Positions 24,147 to 31,994 of a DNA stretch of 64,000 nt are shown in pieces. Positions within the stretch are counted from its first letter, which is position 1. Each line of letters opens with the position of its first letter. Source of the stretch: Pseudonocardia oceani (GTDB taxonomy: Bacteria; Actinomycetota; Actinomycetes; Mycobacteriales; Pseudonocardiaceae); contig NZ_JADQDF010000001.1 in the NCBI RefSeq assembly GCF_019263585.2, forward strand, positions 5,342,501 to 5,406,500, read 5' to 3'. The notes below the pieces were generated by a model that was given only the letters and a program-made list of their open reading frames with translations, had not been told where the DNA came from and made no database searches. A program made the translations under genes and the position numbers.

Positions 24147-24539
24147 TTACTGCTCGGCTGTCGCCACCTCGCGCACCAACTGCTCGAGCTCGTCGGTGCC
24201 GTAGAGAGTCAGGCTGAACGCCTCGTCGCAGCTCATGCCGGCCGAGGGCGAGCGGTCGCCGCTGGGGTAGCACTCGTCCTCCCAGTGGGTGTACGCGAGG
24301 TTGGCCCGGTCAGCGAGGGATGCAACGCCGCGGTAGCGGTCGCCGCCTTCGCGGGCGTCGGCGGCGAGTTCGGCGGTGAGCTCGGCTCGGCGTTCGCTGG
24401 TGTCGCACACGCTCTGCTGGCAGATGAACGCGTTCTCTTCCATCAAGCGGGGGAGCCACTTCTCGGCGACGGTGCCGTTGTTGCCGGCACAGGCGGCGAG
24501 CGCGAGGAGCAGGGCTGCGAGAGCGAGGGGGCGGCGCAT
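24147..24539 (-). CDS. Prophage-encoded lipoprotein
   Basis: The 130-residue protein starts MRRPLALAALLLALAACAGN: a basic n-region, a Leu/Ala core and the lipobox LAAC with Cys at 17. The mature part has two Cys pairs (FICQQSVCDTSERR, ECYPSGDR...GMSCDEAF), probably disulphides outside the membrane. Phage lipoproteins often block superinfection by related phages; for this one that is inference. An in-frame ATG 15 codons upstream is possible but would bury the signal peptide. Confidence 0.65.
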   Translation of the reverse strand: MRRPLALAALLLALAACAGNNGTVAEKWLPRLMEENAFICQQSVCDTSERRAELTAELAADAREGGDRYRGVASLADRANLAYTHWEDECYPSGDRSPSAGMSCDEAFSLTLYGTDELEQLVREVATAEQ

Positions 24540-24606
24540 ACCCGGATCATCGTCGGGTTGGTGCGGGGTGTTGCGACCCGTCATCTGATCGTGGCCAACC
24601 CGCCGG

Positions 24607-24813
24607 TCAGCCGTGGCGGATCTCGTGGCGGCAGTCGAGGAGGTCGTCGACGTCGAGCCGCATCAGCTCGTACTGGTGCGCAGTCGTCGTGCTGGCCGCC
24701 ATCTTGCGGCGCAGGTCGGCGAGCGCCTTGTCGATCTGGGGGACGGTGGCGGCGAGCCACGAGCCGGTGCGGCCGACGTGGTAGTGGCCGCGGGTGCGCT
24801 GCGGTGCCGTCAT
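24607..24813 (-). CDS. Small helical hypothetical protein
   Basis: The 68-residue product starts MTAPQRTRGHYHVGRTGSWL with GGGGAGG five bases before the ATG. It has an N-terminal basic segment and a helix-rich C-terminal half (QIDKALADLRRKMAASTTTAHQYELMRLDVDDLLDC). It lies between the HTH gene and the lipoprotein. Function unknown. Confidence 0.55.
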   Translation of the reverse strand: MTAPQRTRGHYHVGRTGSWLAATVPQIDKALADLRRKMAASTTTAHQYELMRLDVDDLLDCRHEIRHG

Positions 24814-24919
24814 GCGCGCCTCCCCGAAGGGGTTCCGGTGAGGTGTGATCGCAGAGGTGGGAGGCGGAGCCTCGACCGACAGCTAGTGCGATCTTGACAG
24901 AAGATACGTTCGCCGCTGG

Positions 24920-25135
24920 TCAAGCGCAAGCTGCCTTCTCCTCGGCGCGTCGGCGCCGTTCCTCGCGTTCGTCGACGGACTGCTGCGCCTGGGCGAGGGA
25001 CCACAGCCGGTGCCGGCGGGTGCCGTAGCGGTGCCAGCCCTCCTCGCTGGCCCAGCGTCGGACGGTGCCGGGCGCGACGGAGTAGTGGAAGGCGATCGCC
25101 TCGGTGTCGAGCAGGCACAGGCGTGGCTTGTTCAC
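24920..25135 (-). CDS. Small helix-turn-helix protein
   Basis: The 71-residue protein starts at GTG (VNKPRLCLLDTEAIAFHYSV) with AAGGAGG upstream. Residues about 10-45 (TEAIAFHYSVAPGTVRRWASEEGWHRYG) form an HTH of the MerR/excisionase or homeodomain-like type, with GTVRRWA as recognition helix. A charged C-terminal helix (SVDEREERRRRAEEK) follows. It is coupled by GTGA to the zinc-ribbon gene upstream and is the last regulator before the late genes, so it may control the early-to-late switch; that is inference. Confidence 0.7.
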   Translation of the reverse strand: MNKPRLCLLDTEAIAFHYSVAPGTVRRWASEEGWHRYGTRRHRLWSLAQAQQSVDEREERRRRAEEKAACA

Positions 25136-25953
25136 GACGCCTCCTTGAGCATCGAGCCCAGGCGAAGCCACTCGGACCGCGGCCACACCCGCTTGCACAC
25201 CCGGCACGAGATCGAATCTCCGCGCACTGGAGCGAACAGCGTCGCCTTGCACACCCGCGTGGTGGGGCCTTCGTCGATGACGTTGGGGCAGACCCCGACG
25301 CGGCGGCGGGGGTCGGTGACGCCGCGGATCTGGGAGGCGAGGCGGTGGAGCTCGCCGGCTGGTTCGGCGACCCAGTCCTGCCGGGTCAGCCAGTCAAGCT
25401 GCGCGTCGAGCCAGCGGATCAGGTCGGCGACGCTACCGCCGGGCGGGGGCAGGTCGCGCATCCCGGCGATGCCAGCAGCGATGCCGGCGAGGGTGGCGGG
25501 GACGGATAGGACGCCGTGGTCGGACTCCTGGTGTGGGCGGCCATCGGCGCCGTACCAGACGTCGCGCTTCTCGACGTACTCGCCGCGGGCCGGGCCCAGC
25601 TGGCCGGGTTGGAGGTTGTGGTCGGCGGTGGGGTCGAAGACGTAGACGGCGGCGTCGCGGGCGAGGGCGTAGGGGAGGGTGCGGCGGTCGCGCATGGCGA
25701 CGACGTTGAGGGCGGCGGCGGGCTTGGACCCGAACCCGGGTGCGCCTCGGCCGCCGTGTTCGCCGCCTGACATGGGGGTGGCGTCCAGGGCCGCGTAGAG
25801 GTTGGCGACGTCCTGGAGCGTCGAGCGCAACCTATTCAGGCAGCCGGAGCAGGTCCGATACCCCTGGTCGGCGGGGGCCCACTGCTTCCCCTCGGCGGGC
25901 GGGGAATGCAGGTGACAGGCCCAGGACGGGTAGTCGATGGCAGTGAATGACAT
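25132..25953 (-). CDS. Conserved actinophage protein with zinc ribbons at both ends
   Basis: The 273-residue protein starts MSFTAIDYPSWACHLHSPPA. The N-terminus has CHLHSP...RTCSGCLNRL. The C-terminus has GVCPNVIDEGPTTRVCKATL...ISCRVCKRVW, followed by SEWLRLGSMLKE. This layout, with a helical centre (SVADLIRWLDAQLDWL), matches hypothetical proteins common in Streptomyces and related phages, usually next to a small HTH gene as here. The two may work as a pair. Function is not established. Confidence 0.65.
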   Translation of the reverse strand: MSFTAIDYPSWACHLHSPPAEGKQWAPADQGYRTCSGCLNRLRSTLQDVANLYAALDATPMSGGEHGGRGAPGFGSKPAAALNVVAMRDRRTLPYALARDAAVYVFDPTADHNLQPGQLGPARGEYVEKRDVWYGADGRPHQESDHGVLSVPATLAGIAAGIAGMRDLPPPGGSVADLIRWLDAQLDWLTRQDWVAEPAGELHRLASQIRGVTDPRRRVGVCPNVIDEGPTTRVCKATLFAPVRGDSISCRVCKRVWPRSEWLRLGSMLKEAS

Positions 25954-26031
25954 GGGTGTCAGTCCTTCCGGCTACGCTGTGTGAGCCGTACCGGTTGCGC
26001 TCCCCGACAGAGGCTCGCGGGTGCTGGCACA

Positions 26032-26064
26032 TGTGGCGTCCCTCCGGCGATGGGGGACGCCACA
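26032..26064. terminator. Perfect 11-bp stem hairpin, 11-nt loop
   Basis: TGTGGCGTCCC (26032-26042) and GGGACGCCACA (26054-26064) are exact reverse complements around an 11-nt loop. It lies in the 173-bp gap between the gene ending at 26127 and the gene starting at 25953, where the chain of overlapping genes is broken. Confidence 0.55.
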
Positions 26065-26126
26065 GCCATGTCAGGAGCTCGGCTCGCGCGCGCAGGAGCC
26101 GCAGCTGGCGTCCGAGCATCGGCGGG

Positions 26127-26393
26127 TCACAGTGGCCACTCGATCGGCGGGAGCTGCGCCCGCATCTCCCGGCAGCGTTTCGCGGTGTGCGGCGTCCATG
26201 ACCTGCAATGGCCGCCGCCAGCCGTAGAGCAGCCGCGGACGAGGTTGTCCTCCACGCAGCGGCCGTGTGAGAAGCCGACGCGGGTACCGCAGCACTCGCA
26301 CGGCTCGTAAGGCTCGGCCTCGTCGGGGCAGTCGCAGTGCATGGTGAAGCCGTGCGCCGCGAACAGCGCTTCAAGCTCGGCCTTGGTGGTCAC
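26127..26393 (-). CDS. Cys-rich hypothetical protein
   Basis: The 88-residue protein starts at GTG (VTTKAELEALFAAHGFTMHC) with GGAGGAGG upstream, overlapping the preceding stop (GTGA). It contains CDCPDEAEPYEPCECCG and further Cys/His residues (HGRCVEDNLVRGC, HCRSW), enough for two zinc sites. The order matches small zinc-finger proteins scattered through actinophage early regions. Function unknown. Confidence 0.55.
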   Translation of the reverse strand: MTTKAELEALFAAHGFTMHCDCPDEAEPYEPCECCGTRVGFSHGRCVEDNLVRGCSTAGGGHCRSWTPHTAKRCREMRAQLPPIEWPL

Positions 26394-26479
26394 GTCTCCT
26401 CCTCCGTGGCCAGGCATGAGCCGTCGCACAGCTCGGCCTGCCCGGTGTAGATGCAGGCCAGGGAGTGCCGCGCGGTCAC
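26390..26479 (-). CDS. 29-residue Cys-containing peptide gene
   Basis: It starts at GTG (VTARHSLACIYTGQAELCDG) and is coupled at both ends by four-base overlaps. Three Cys residues (C9, C18, C22) lie in 29 residues. The size makes the call uncertain, but the overlaps at both ends favour a real gene. Confidence 0.4.
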   Translation of the reverse strand: MTARHSLACIYTGQAELCDGSCLATEEET

Positions 26480-26664
26480 GGCTGCCTCACGGTGTGCATC
26501 CGTGTCGTCTCCTCGGGGAGCCACTGCGGGCCCTCGGCGACGAGTTGGCGGGTGCGGGCGTACGCGGCCCGCCAGGTGACGGCGGCGCCGTGGACGAGGT
26601 CGAACGCGAACGGGACGCTGTAGCGCCACAGGCCGACGTGGTCGCGCCACACGCGGGCCTTCAC
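26476..26664 (-). CDS. Small hypothetical protein
   Basis: The 62-residue protein starts at GTG (VKARVWRDHVGLWRYSVPFA), overlapping the stop upstream (GTGA). The sequence VWRDHVGLWRYSVPF...TWRAAYARTRQLVAEG is rich in Trp and Arg, in the style of short phage proteins that bind nucleic acid or host factors. No family is recognised. Confidence 0.5.
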   Translation of the reverse strand: MKARVWRDHVGLWRYSVPFAFDLVHGAAVTWRAAYARTRQLVAEGPQWLPEETTRMHTVRQP

Positions 26665-27107
26665 TGCTTCCGCCCGGTGACGGCGAGGAAGTGGTGTTCG
26701 ACGGCGGTCTTCGCGTCCTCGACCTGGTCGGGGGTGAGCGCGGGCAACCGGGTCCGGAAGTCGGCGCGGATGGCTTCCCGCATGCCGACGAGGTGGCCGT
26801 GGGCGACGTGTTCGCGGGCGATGACGACGGCGGTGTCTGCGTCGGGGCCGGCGAACGGGACCCCGGCTTCGGCGAGCTCGGCGAGGTAGATCCGTTCGGC
26901 GTTGGTCAGCGGCAGCGTGGGCGCGGCGGGGGCTGCGGCAACGGTGATCGCGGTCGCCGGTGGCGGGCCGGTGGTGGCGGCGGCGCCGATGCCGGCGATG
27001 AGGGCAGCCCCGATGACGGCGGTGACGAGGTGGGCGGGTCGGCGGCGTCGGAGGGTGCGGGCGCGGTGCCGGCCCCGGGCGGGTTGTGGGCGGTAGCTGC
27101 CGGTCAT
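26661..27107 (-). CDS. Membrane-anchored protein with DUF732-like C-terminal part
   Basis: The 148-residue protein starts MTGSYRPQPARGRHRARTLR with GAGGAG upstream. A strongly basic N-terminus is followed by one transmembrane helix (HLVTAVIGAALIAGIGAAAT, about 29-48) and a Pro/Ala linker. The C-terminal domain (NAERIYLAELAEAGVPFAGPDADTAVVIAREHVAHGH) resembles the DUF732 pattern of actinobacterial secreted proteins but without its Cys pair. It would sit outside the membrane. It might act in superinfection exclusion, which is inference. Confidence 0.6.
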   Translation of the reverse strand: MTGSYRPQPARGRHRARTLRRRRPAHLVTAVIGAALIAGIGAAATTGPPPATAITVAAAPAAPTLPLTNAERIYLAELAEAGVPFAGPDADTAVVIAREHVAHGHLVGMREAIRADFRTRLPALTPDQVEDAKTAVEHHFLAVTGRKQ

Positions 27108-27331
27108 CGGGTCTCCTCGGTGGCGGTCGAGTGGGTGGCGGTGGCGAGCCAGTAGCGGCGGCGCGCGGACGGCTGCGGATCCCACCCCTCGTCGGCCCGG
27201 ACCGACGCTCGCCGGGTCCACCCCGCGTGCATCGGGTCGGCGTCGTCGTGCGGGATGAGGAAGGTGGCGAACACGTCGTCGATCAGCGCGAGCGCGGCGT
27301 CGACCTGCTCTCGGTCTGAAGCGTCAGCCAT
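27104..27331 (-). CDS. Small acidic hypothetical protein
   Basis: The 75-residue product starts MADASDREQVDAALALIDDV. The N-terminal half is an acidic helix; the C-terminal half contains GWTRRASVRADEGWDPQP and a Thr/Ala-rich tail. Its start resembles that of the next upstream protein (GEQVDAALHRAE). It overlaps the neighbours by 4 and 8 bases. Function unknown. Confidence 0.5.
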   Translation of the reverse strand: MADASDREQVDAALALIDDVFATFLIPHDDADPMHAGWTRRASVRADEGWDPQPSARRRYWLATATHSTATEETR

Positions 27332-27698
27332 GGAAGTCCCTGTTCGTTCGGACCGCTGCGATCAGCGCGGCCAGCTCAACGGAAGTGCTTGGGTTGCCGC
27401 AGAGTCCCGCCATCACGTAGGCCGCAGCGGCCTTCTCGACTGCGCCTCGGCGGTCGTACTCGGCGAGAAGTCGCTGGTCCTGGTTGATCTCGACGGTGAC
27501 GTGCTCGTTGTCCCAGGCGAGCTGGATACCGCTGTACTCGTGGCGGAGGGCGGAGTGCATCCGGTCCAGCTCGTCACGCAGGGCGCGCACCTCGGCGGCG
27601 AAGGTCCGCTCGTCTTCAGTGGCGTAGCGCAGTTCGGCTCGGTGCAGCGCGGCGTCGACCTGCTCTCCGGTGGGTCGGCCCGTGTCTGTGTCGCTCAT
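27324..27698 (-). CDS. Coiled-coil hypothetical protein
   Basis: The 124-residue product starts MSDTDTGRPTGEQVDAALHR. The middle part TFAAEVRALRDELDRMHSAL is a coiled coil that closely resembles LAAEVRALRNELAFARSAN in the protein at 41036-41359, so the two may derive from one family. The C-terminal half (AAAAYVMAGLCGNPSTSVELAALIAAVR) is hydrophobic but not clearly transmembrane. The ATG overlaps the upstream stop (ATGA). Confidence 0.55.
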   Translation of the reverse strand: MSDTDTGRPTGEQVDAALHRAELRYATEDERTFAAEVRALRDELDRMHSALRHEYSGIQLAWDNEHVTVEINQDQRLLAEYDRRGAVEKAAAAYVMAGLCGNPSTSVELAALIAAVRTNRDFHG

Positions 27699-27928
27699 CG
27701 GGTGTTCCTCTCGGTCGGGGTGGAGCTGGCGAACCCGGCACGCCGCAGCTCCGGCGCGTCCGGGTCGGTCGCGGACGCGGGCGGGGGCGGGGTCCAGTTC
27801 GCCCAGTCCGTCGTCGACGGATGCGGGATGCCGCCGAGCGTCCGGTAGGAGTGGGCCTGGTCGAGCTCGGCGCGCACCGACGCCAGCTCGTCGGCGAGGC
27901 GGGCGCAGCCGGGACACGAGGCGGTCAC
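27695..27928 (-). CDS. Small hypothetical protein with CPGC motif
   Basis: The 77-residue protein starts at GTG (VTASCPGCARLADELASVRA), overlapping the RusA stop (GTGA). A CPGC pair is followed by a short coiled coil (LADELASVRAELDQAHSYRT) and a Pro/Thr-rich tail. It may be a small partner of the RusA protein, but nothing shows this directly. Confidence 0.5.
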   Translation of the reverse strand: MTASCPGCARLADELASVRAELDQAHSYRTLGGIPHPSTTDWANWTPPPPASATDPDAPELRRAGFASSTPTERNTR

Positions 27929-28458
27929 GTCCGGGCCCCCTGTCGGGCCGTAGGCGGCCGATCAGCGGCCCGGGGGTGGACGGTGCGCCTTGCGTCGGCA
28001 GCGGGGCTCACAGAGGCGCTGAGCGGGTCGAGGCGGAACCGGAGGCCGACGTCGAGCCACATCCCCGCCGCCGTGGGTGGCGGCTCGATCCGCGGCGCGC
28101 GCTTCTCCATCCACGTCGGGGTGTCGTCCGGGACGAGGTCGAGCCCGACCCAGTCCTGCCTGCCCCGGGCGAGCGCGTCGCAGCACGCCTTGAGCAGGGG
28201 CCACAGGTTGTCGGCGTCGCGGCGGCGGCGATCCCCGGGCGCCCAGGTGAGCGTCACGGTCACGTGCTCGACGGGCCGGTCGAGGCGATGCAGGCCAGCC
28301 GCCTGGGCGAGGCGCAGCACGTCGGCCCGGACCTGCTTCGTATCGGCGGAGCGGCGACGCCAGTGGGCCCGGCTGTTCCCGACCAGCGCGGCCGGCGGGC
28401 GCTTGTAGGGCAGGTCGAGGCGGACCAGCGCGCCCTCGGCAACGATCGGGCCGGTCAT
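27925..28458 (-). CDS. RusA-like Holliday junction resolvase
   Basis: The 177-residue protein starts MTGPIVAEGALVRLDLPYKR. The RusA core is clear: HVTVTLTWAPGDRRRRDADN, with the metal-binding Asp residues in RDADN, LLKACCDALARG, and VPDDTP with a second acidic pair. The C-terminus is an Ala/Arg-rich extension of about 50 residues beyond the usual family length (about 120). It would cut four-way junctions made during RecT-driven recombination or replication before packaging. It overlaps the PAPS-reductase-like gene by four bases. Confidence 0.82.
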   Translation of the reverse strand: MTGPIVAEGALVRLDLPYKRPPAALVGNSRAHWRRRSADTKQVRADVLRLAQAAGLHRLDRPVEHVTVTLTWAPGDRRRRDADNLWPLLKACCDALARGRQDWVGLDLVPDDTPTWMEKRAPRIEPPPTAAGMWLDVGLRFRLDPLSASVSPAADARRTVHPRAADRPPTARQGART

Positions 28459-29336
28459 GCCGCAGTCCCCGATCGGCACCCGTACGGCGAGCAGCCGTCG
28501 GGGTCGCCGTCCTCGACGAGGTCGAACAGGTCGCCCTGCACCTCGGCCTGGGCTTCGGCCTTGTCGCCGCGAGTCCACCGGTCGATCGGTGCGATGGACA
28601 GCGGGATCCGGGAGCGGTGCAGGAACGCCTCACCGCGGAGGTGTTCACCTCGCGCGCCGCCCTTGCGGATGGCCGCGTCGAACGCGACGGCGTCGGCCCA
28701 CTCGGCGGGGTGCTCGTCGCGAAGTTCTCGCCACGCCCGGTTGCCGTGGTACGGGCAGCCGATGCAGGCGCTCTTGGCGGTGTCGCCCCACCCGGCCTGC
28801 TCGAGGTAGCGGCCGCAGTCGCGGCGGGACATGCCGAGATCGAGCAGCGGGTGCCGGGCGGTGAGGTACTGGACGCGGGACGGGCTGACGCGGCCGACCT
28901 CGTCGGTGGAGAACCCGATCCACTGCTCCGCCCGACGACCCTTCGGGACCCGGCGGAACTTCGGGGCGGCCGCGCCCAGCAGCTCGCGGACCTTCCGGTT
29001 GATCGGGGCGAGCTTGTACTCGCTGGTGCACTGGCGGCGGCCCATGCCGTCGGAGCCGTCGGGGTTGCGCACGAAGTACGGCACGGACGCGAACCGGTGC
29101 TCGGGGTCGATGGCGTCGGCGCGGAGGTTGCCCTGCGACACGCGGTGCAACGGGATGCCGAGCTCGTCGAACAGGACGGCGAGGCGATCCACCTGCGCGT
29201 AGACGCTGGCCGGCTCCCACCCGGTGTCGGCGAAGATGACGTGGTCGACGAGCGGGAGCGTGCCGTCGCGCATGAGCAGGGCGATCGCCGTCGACTGCAC
29301 GCCGGCGCCGCAGGAGAAGATCCGGAGGTCGCTCAC
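28455..29336 (-). CDS. Phosphoadenosine phosphosulfate reductase-like protein
   Basis: The 293-residue protein starts at GTG (VSDLRIFSCGAGVQSTAIAL). Residues 8-16 (SCGAGVQST) are the PP-loop of the adenine nucleotide alpha-hydrolase fold; LVDHVIFADTGWEPASVY follows as in PAPS reductases and DndC. Further conserved-looking parts are RRQCTSEYKLAPI and SACIGCPYHGNRAW, with Cys residues that could hold a metal or Fe-S cluster. Such genes are common in actinophages but their substrate is not known. It lies in the DNA-metabolism block, so a nucleotide or DNA/RNA modification role is more likely than sulfate assimilation; this is inference. Confidence 0.8.
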   Translation of the reverse strand: MSDLRIFSCGAGVQSTAIALLMRDGTLPLVDHVIFADTGWEPASVYAQVDRLAVLFDELGIPLHRVSQGNLRADAIDPEHRFASVPYFVRNPDGSDGMGRRQCTSEYKLAPINRKVRELLGAAAPKFRRVPKGRRAEQWIGFSTDEVGRVSPSRVQYLTARHPLLDLGMSRRDCGRYLEQAGWGDTAKSACIGCPYHGNRAWRELRDEHPAEWADAVAFDAAIRKGGARGEHLRGEAFLHRSRIPLSIAPIDRWTRGDKAEAQAEVQGDLFDLVEDGDPDGCSPYGCRSGTAA

Positions 29337-29536
29337 GTCGCCGGCCATTCCTGCTCGGGCTCGGAGCCGTGCGGGCCGCTGTGCCCGTCGAGGTGGCGGC
29401 ACAGGATTGCGTCGTCGAGCGGGTGGACCTCGGCGCAGAACACGGCGAGCGGCAGCCGCTCGCGGGCCGGAGCTGCCCAGGTGTCGAGCGCGGCGCAGAG
29501 ACCGTCGAGCAGCCGCTGCGGTTCGGTGGTGGTCAT
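29333..29536 (-). CDS. Small hypothetical protein
   Basis: The 67-residue product starts MTTTEPQRLLDGLCAALDTW. It has an N-terminal helix and a C-terminal CRHLDGHSGPHGSEPE stretch, a pattern of small Cys/His-containing phage proteins (H-D-G-H-x-G-P-H). It is coupled to both neighbours by four-base overlaps. Function unknown. Confidence 0.5.
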   Translation of the reverse strand: MTTTEPQRLLDGLCAALDTWAAPARERLPLAVFCAEVHPLDDAILCRHLDGHSGPHGSEPEQEWPAT

Positions 29537-30828
29537 GCGACGCCTCTCTCAGCGAGCATCTGGAAGTAGTCCCCGGTGGGCTCCCACGGCAGGTGCGCGC
29601 CGTGACGGAGCACCTGCGGCCAGGCGCGCTCGTCGCGCGAACCTCGCCAGTGCTTGACCTCGACCATCGAGGGGTGTTCCTCGGTGGCGCAGTCGCGGTG
29701 CGGTGCGATGCCGAACCCGAACTCGGGCCAGCGCAGGAACAGCGACGAGCCGATAGGCCGGACGCGGCGGGCGCCGCCGCCGTCGTTGGAGTGGCCGGCG
29801 TGCGCCTCGGCGATGAGCGTGAACTGGTGCCGGACGCGGAGCAGGTCGAGCGTGTCGGTGAGCTCCTTCGCGGCCTGCTCGTCCTTCACGTCGAGCTTGG
29901 ACATCTTGTAGAGCGGGCCGGCGACGACGAGGTCGGGCGCGGACAGCGAGACGTTCTGCTCGATGCGGGCGAGTTCGCGCGGCTCGGTGAGCGCGACGCC
30001 CTCGGGCCGGGACACGATGCGCACGGCCCGGTGCCAGTCCACCGGGCCCATGTCGTGCTTGCGTCGCAGCGCGTCGACCTGGGCGGCGATCCGCCGGTAG
30101 CGGCGCTTCATCTGCCGCTTCGAGTTCTCGCAGTCGAACACGAGCGTGCGGTACTCGCGCTCGGGCAGCGGGTCGCCGGTGAACGGGTGCAGGCCGGCCG
30201 CGACGCAGAGGGCGAACTGCGCCAGGAGGAACGACTTCCCGGTGCCCTCGAAGCCGGTGAGGATGAGCCGGTCGGTGCGCTCGAGCAGGCCGGGCACCAG
30301 CCAGTCGTAGGGGTCGTCCTCTTCGTCGAGGAGCGAACCGAGCGACATCGGCGGCTCGGCGGCGACCGGGCGGAACGCGACCTCCGCCGCACCGATCGCC
30401 TCCCGGGCCTCGTTGGCTGCGCCGGCGAGCACCTCGTCGTCGTCGTTCTCGGCGGCGTAGGCGACCTTCCCCTGGAACCGCTCCATCGCCAGGGCGAGCT
30501 CGCGGGCGGTGTGCAGGGCGGAGATGCGCTCGACGTAGTACCCGGCCGACTCCCCGGGCACGAGGTGGGTCGCGAGGTCGGCGACGAGCTTGCCCATGGT
30601 CTGGGCTCGTGCGTCGCCTCCCGCGGCGTTGACGACCTCGCGCATGACGATCGGCGGGTCGGTGGGCATGCCTCGCTGGGCGAGGCCGGTGATGGCCATG
30701 GCGATGGCGGCGTGCTGCCAGTGGCTGAACGCTCCAGGAGCGAGCGCGAGGAGCTCGTCGGTGCGCCCGTGGAGGGCGATGGCCAGGAGCTGGCGCTCGG
30801 CGGTGTGGTCGCGCAGATTCTCGATCAC
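29533..30828 (-). CDS. DnaB/RepA-like replicative helicase
   Basis: The 431-residue protein starts at GTG (VIENLRDHTAERQLLAIALH) with GAGGGAGG upstream. Residues about 1-110 look like the DnaB N-terminal domain (ERQLLAIALHGRTDELLALA, FSHWQHAAIAMAITGLAQRG). Residues about 175-400 are a RecA-fold ATPase of the RepA/AAA_25 type: Walker A GFEGTGKS, Walker B LVFDCENSK then APDLVVAGPLY, and TLIAEAHAGH. It is the likely hexameric helicase for prophage replication, with the DnaD-like protein two genes upstream as organiser or loader. Confidence 0.82.
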   Translation of the reverse strand: MIENLRDHTAERQLLAIALHGRTDELLALAPGAFSHWQHAAIAMAITGLAQRGMPTDPPIVMREVVNAAGGDARAQTMGKLVADLATHLVPGESAGYYVERISALHTARELALAMERFQGKVAYAAENDDDEVLAGAANEAREAIGAAEVAFRPVAAEPPMSLGSLLDEEDDPYDWLVPGLLERTDRLILTGFEGTGKSFLLAQFALCVAAGLHPFTGDPLPEREYRTLVFDCENSKRQMKRRYRRIAAQVDALRRKHDMGPVDWHRAVRIVSRPEGVALTEPRELARIEQNVSLSAPDLVVAGPLYKMSKLDVKDEQAAKELTDTLDLLRVRHQFTLIAEAHAGHSNDGGGARRVRPIGSSLFLRWPEFGFGIAPHRDCATEEHPSMVEVKHWRGSRDERAWPQVLRHGAHLPWEPTGDYFQMLAERGVA

Positions 30829-31070
30829 GATGCCTCCCTCAGCGGGAGCGGCGCCCGACGCGGGCAACGGTGGTCGGTGCCGACGGGCTTGATCTGCCAC
30901 CAGCACTCGGCGAGCTGCTCGCCACCGCGGCGGACCTTGAGGGAGTGCATGCCGGGCTTCTGGATTGGAGAGAGCTCGGCGGTGACCTCGACGCGCATGG
31001 GCTGTCCGCAGCGAGAGCAGGGGACGACGCAGGCGCCGATGACGGGCTGGGGATCGCGGTGGTTGCTCAT
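30825..31070 (-). CDS. Small zinc-ribbon protein between replication genes
   Basis: The 81-residue protein starts MSNHRDPQPVIGACVVPCSR. The pair CSRCG (18-22) and later Cys at WWQ/DHRC suggest a single zinc site. It is coupled at both ends by four-base overlaps to the organiser and helicase genes. A role as replication accessory is possible but not shown. Confidence 0.5.
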   Translation of the reverse strand: MSNHRDPQPVIGACVVPCSRCGQPMRVEVTAELSPIQKPGMHSLKVRRGGEQLAECWWQIKPVGTDHRCPRRAPLPLREAS

Positions 31071-31882
31071 CGCTCGATCAACACCCCGGTCTTGGGGTCG
31101 CGCAGCTGGCCGTGCTCGTCGTACGGATACGGCGAGGAGGGCCGGCCACCTGCGACGGCGCGGAGGGGGCGGCCAGCCATGGCGGCGAGTTCGCGGTCGA
31201 TGGTCGCGTAGCCCTTGGATCCCGCGGCTCGCGCCGCATCCACGACCCGCGAGGCGTCGTTGCTGGCCAGCAGTTCCTTCGCGAGCTTGCCGACCTGGTT
31301 GCGCATGCCCTGCGTCGGCGTGACGCCGTTGGTGTTCATCGCCTCGATCCAGGCGGCGACGACGACTCGCGGCGTGACATCTGTGGGTCCGACAGGATCG
31401 GCGGCCGGCTGCGTCGGCCCGACCGCGGCAGCGGTCGGAGTTCCCTGTTCCCTGTTCCCTGTTCCCTTCCTTTCCCGATGCACGTCCTCACTGAGTCCTC
31501 CGTGAGTTCGCACGGATGCAGCCTTTTGCCTGTTCAGGGGCACAATCTGCCCCTCCGTCGGCGCCGGGAGCTTCGAGGCGGTCTTGCGGTTGATCCGCTG
31601 GTGTTCGGACCATCCGTTGACGGCCAGGTATGAGCGGTCACTGACGATGTAGTGAGTTATCAGTGAGGCCTCAGTGAGTCCTCGAATGTCCTCGTCGACG
31701 TCGGCGGTGGTGCGGTCCGACAGGGGCCAGAGCGCCGCCCGGATGAGGCGGGCGTCGTACTTGCACCGGCCCTCGTCGTCGGCGTACATCCACAGCCCGA
31801 TGAACGTCAGCCGCTCCTCGAGGCGCAGGGCCTCGATCGTCAGGGACGTGAAGAACTCAGGCTTGATGGTGCGGATACGCAT
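31067..31882 (-). CDS. Phage replisome-organiser / DnaD-like replication protein
   Basis: The 271-residue protein starts MRIRTIKPEFFTSLTIEALR. The N-terminal winged-helix segment IKPEFFTSLTIEALRLEERLTFIGLWMYADDEGR is typical of replisome organisers and DnaD-like N-terminal domains of phages. The centre is a Pro/Thr-rich linker; the C-terminal part (VAAWIEAMNTNGVTPTQGMRNQVGKLAKELL) is a small helical domain. It should bind the replication origin or load the helicase two genes on. It is the first main gene after the divergent control region and follows a leader ORF by TGATG. Confidence 0.75.
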   Translation of the reverse strand: MRIRTIKPEFFTSLTIEALRLEERLTFIGLWMYADDEGRCKYDARLIRAALWPLSDRTTADVDEDIRGLTEASLITHYIVSDRSYLAVNGWSEHQRINRKTASKLPAPTEGQIVPLNRQKAASVRTHGGLSEDVHRERKGTGNREQGTPTAAAVGPTQPAADPVGPTDVTPRVVVAAWIEAMNTNGVTPTQGMRNQVGKLAKELLASNDASRVVDAARAAGSKGYATIDRELAAMAGRPLRAVAGGRPSSPYPYDEHGQLRDPKTGVLIER

Positions 31883-31932
31883 CAGTCGCCGACCTTCTGG
31901 GCTGGCCGGTGCTGTGCGTGGGGAGCGGGCAC
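31882..31932 (-). CDS. 16-codon leader peptide ahead of the replication genes
   Basis: A GTG with AGGAGG six bases upstream opens a 16-residue frame (VPAPHAQHRPAQKVGD) whose stop overlaps the ATG of the replisome-organiser gene (TGATG). The replication gene has no other good ribosome site, so the leader probably delivers ribosomes to it. Confidence 0.5.
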   Translation of the reverse strand: MPAPHAQHRPAQKVGD

Positions 31933-31994
31933 GGTTCGCCTCCTCTCGTTGCGGGGTTACTGCTGGTGGCGGGGCGATTCATGCCGTACTCTTG

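Noticed and set aside
24894..24924. CTTGAC...GTCAAG arms as a promoter or operator
   Set aside because: The arms are 19 bases apart with no suitable -10 boxes on either strand.
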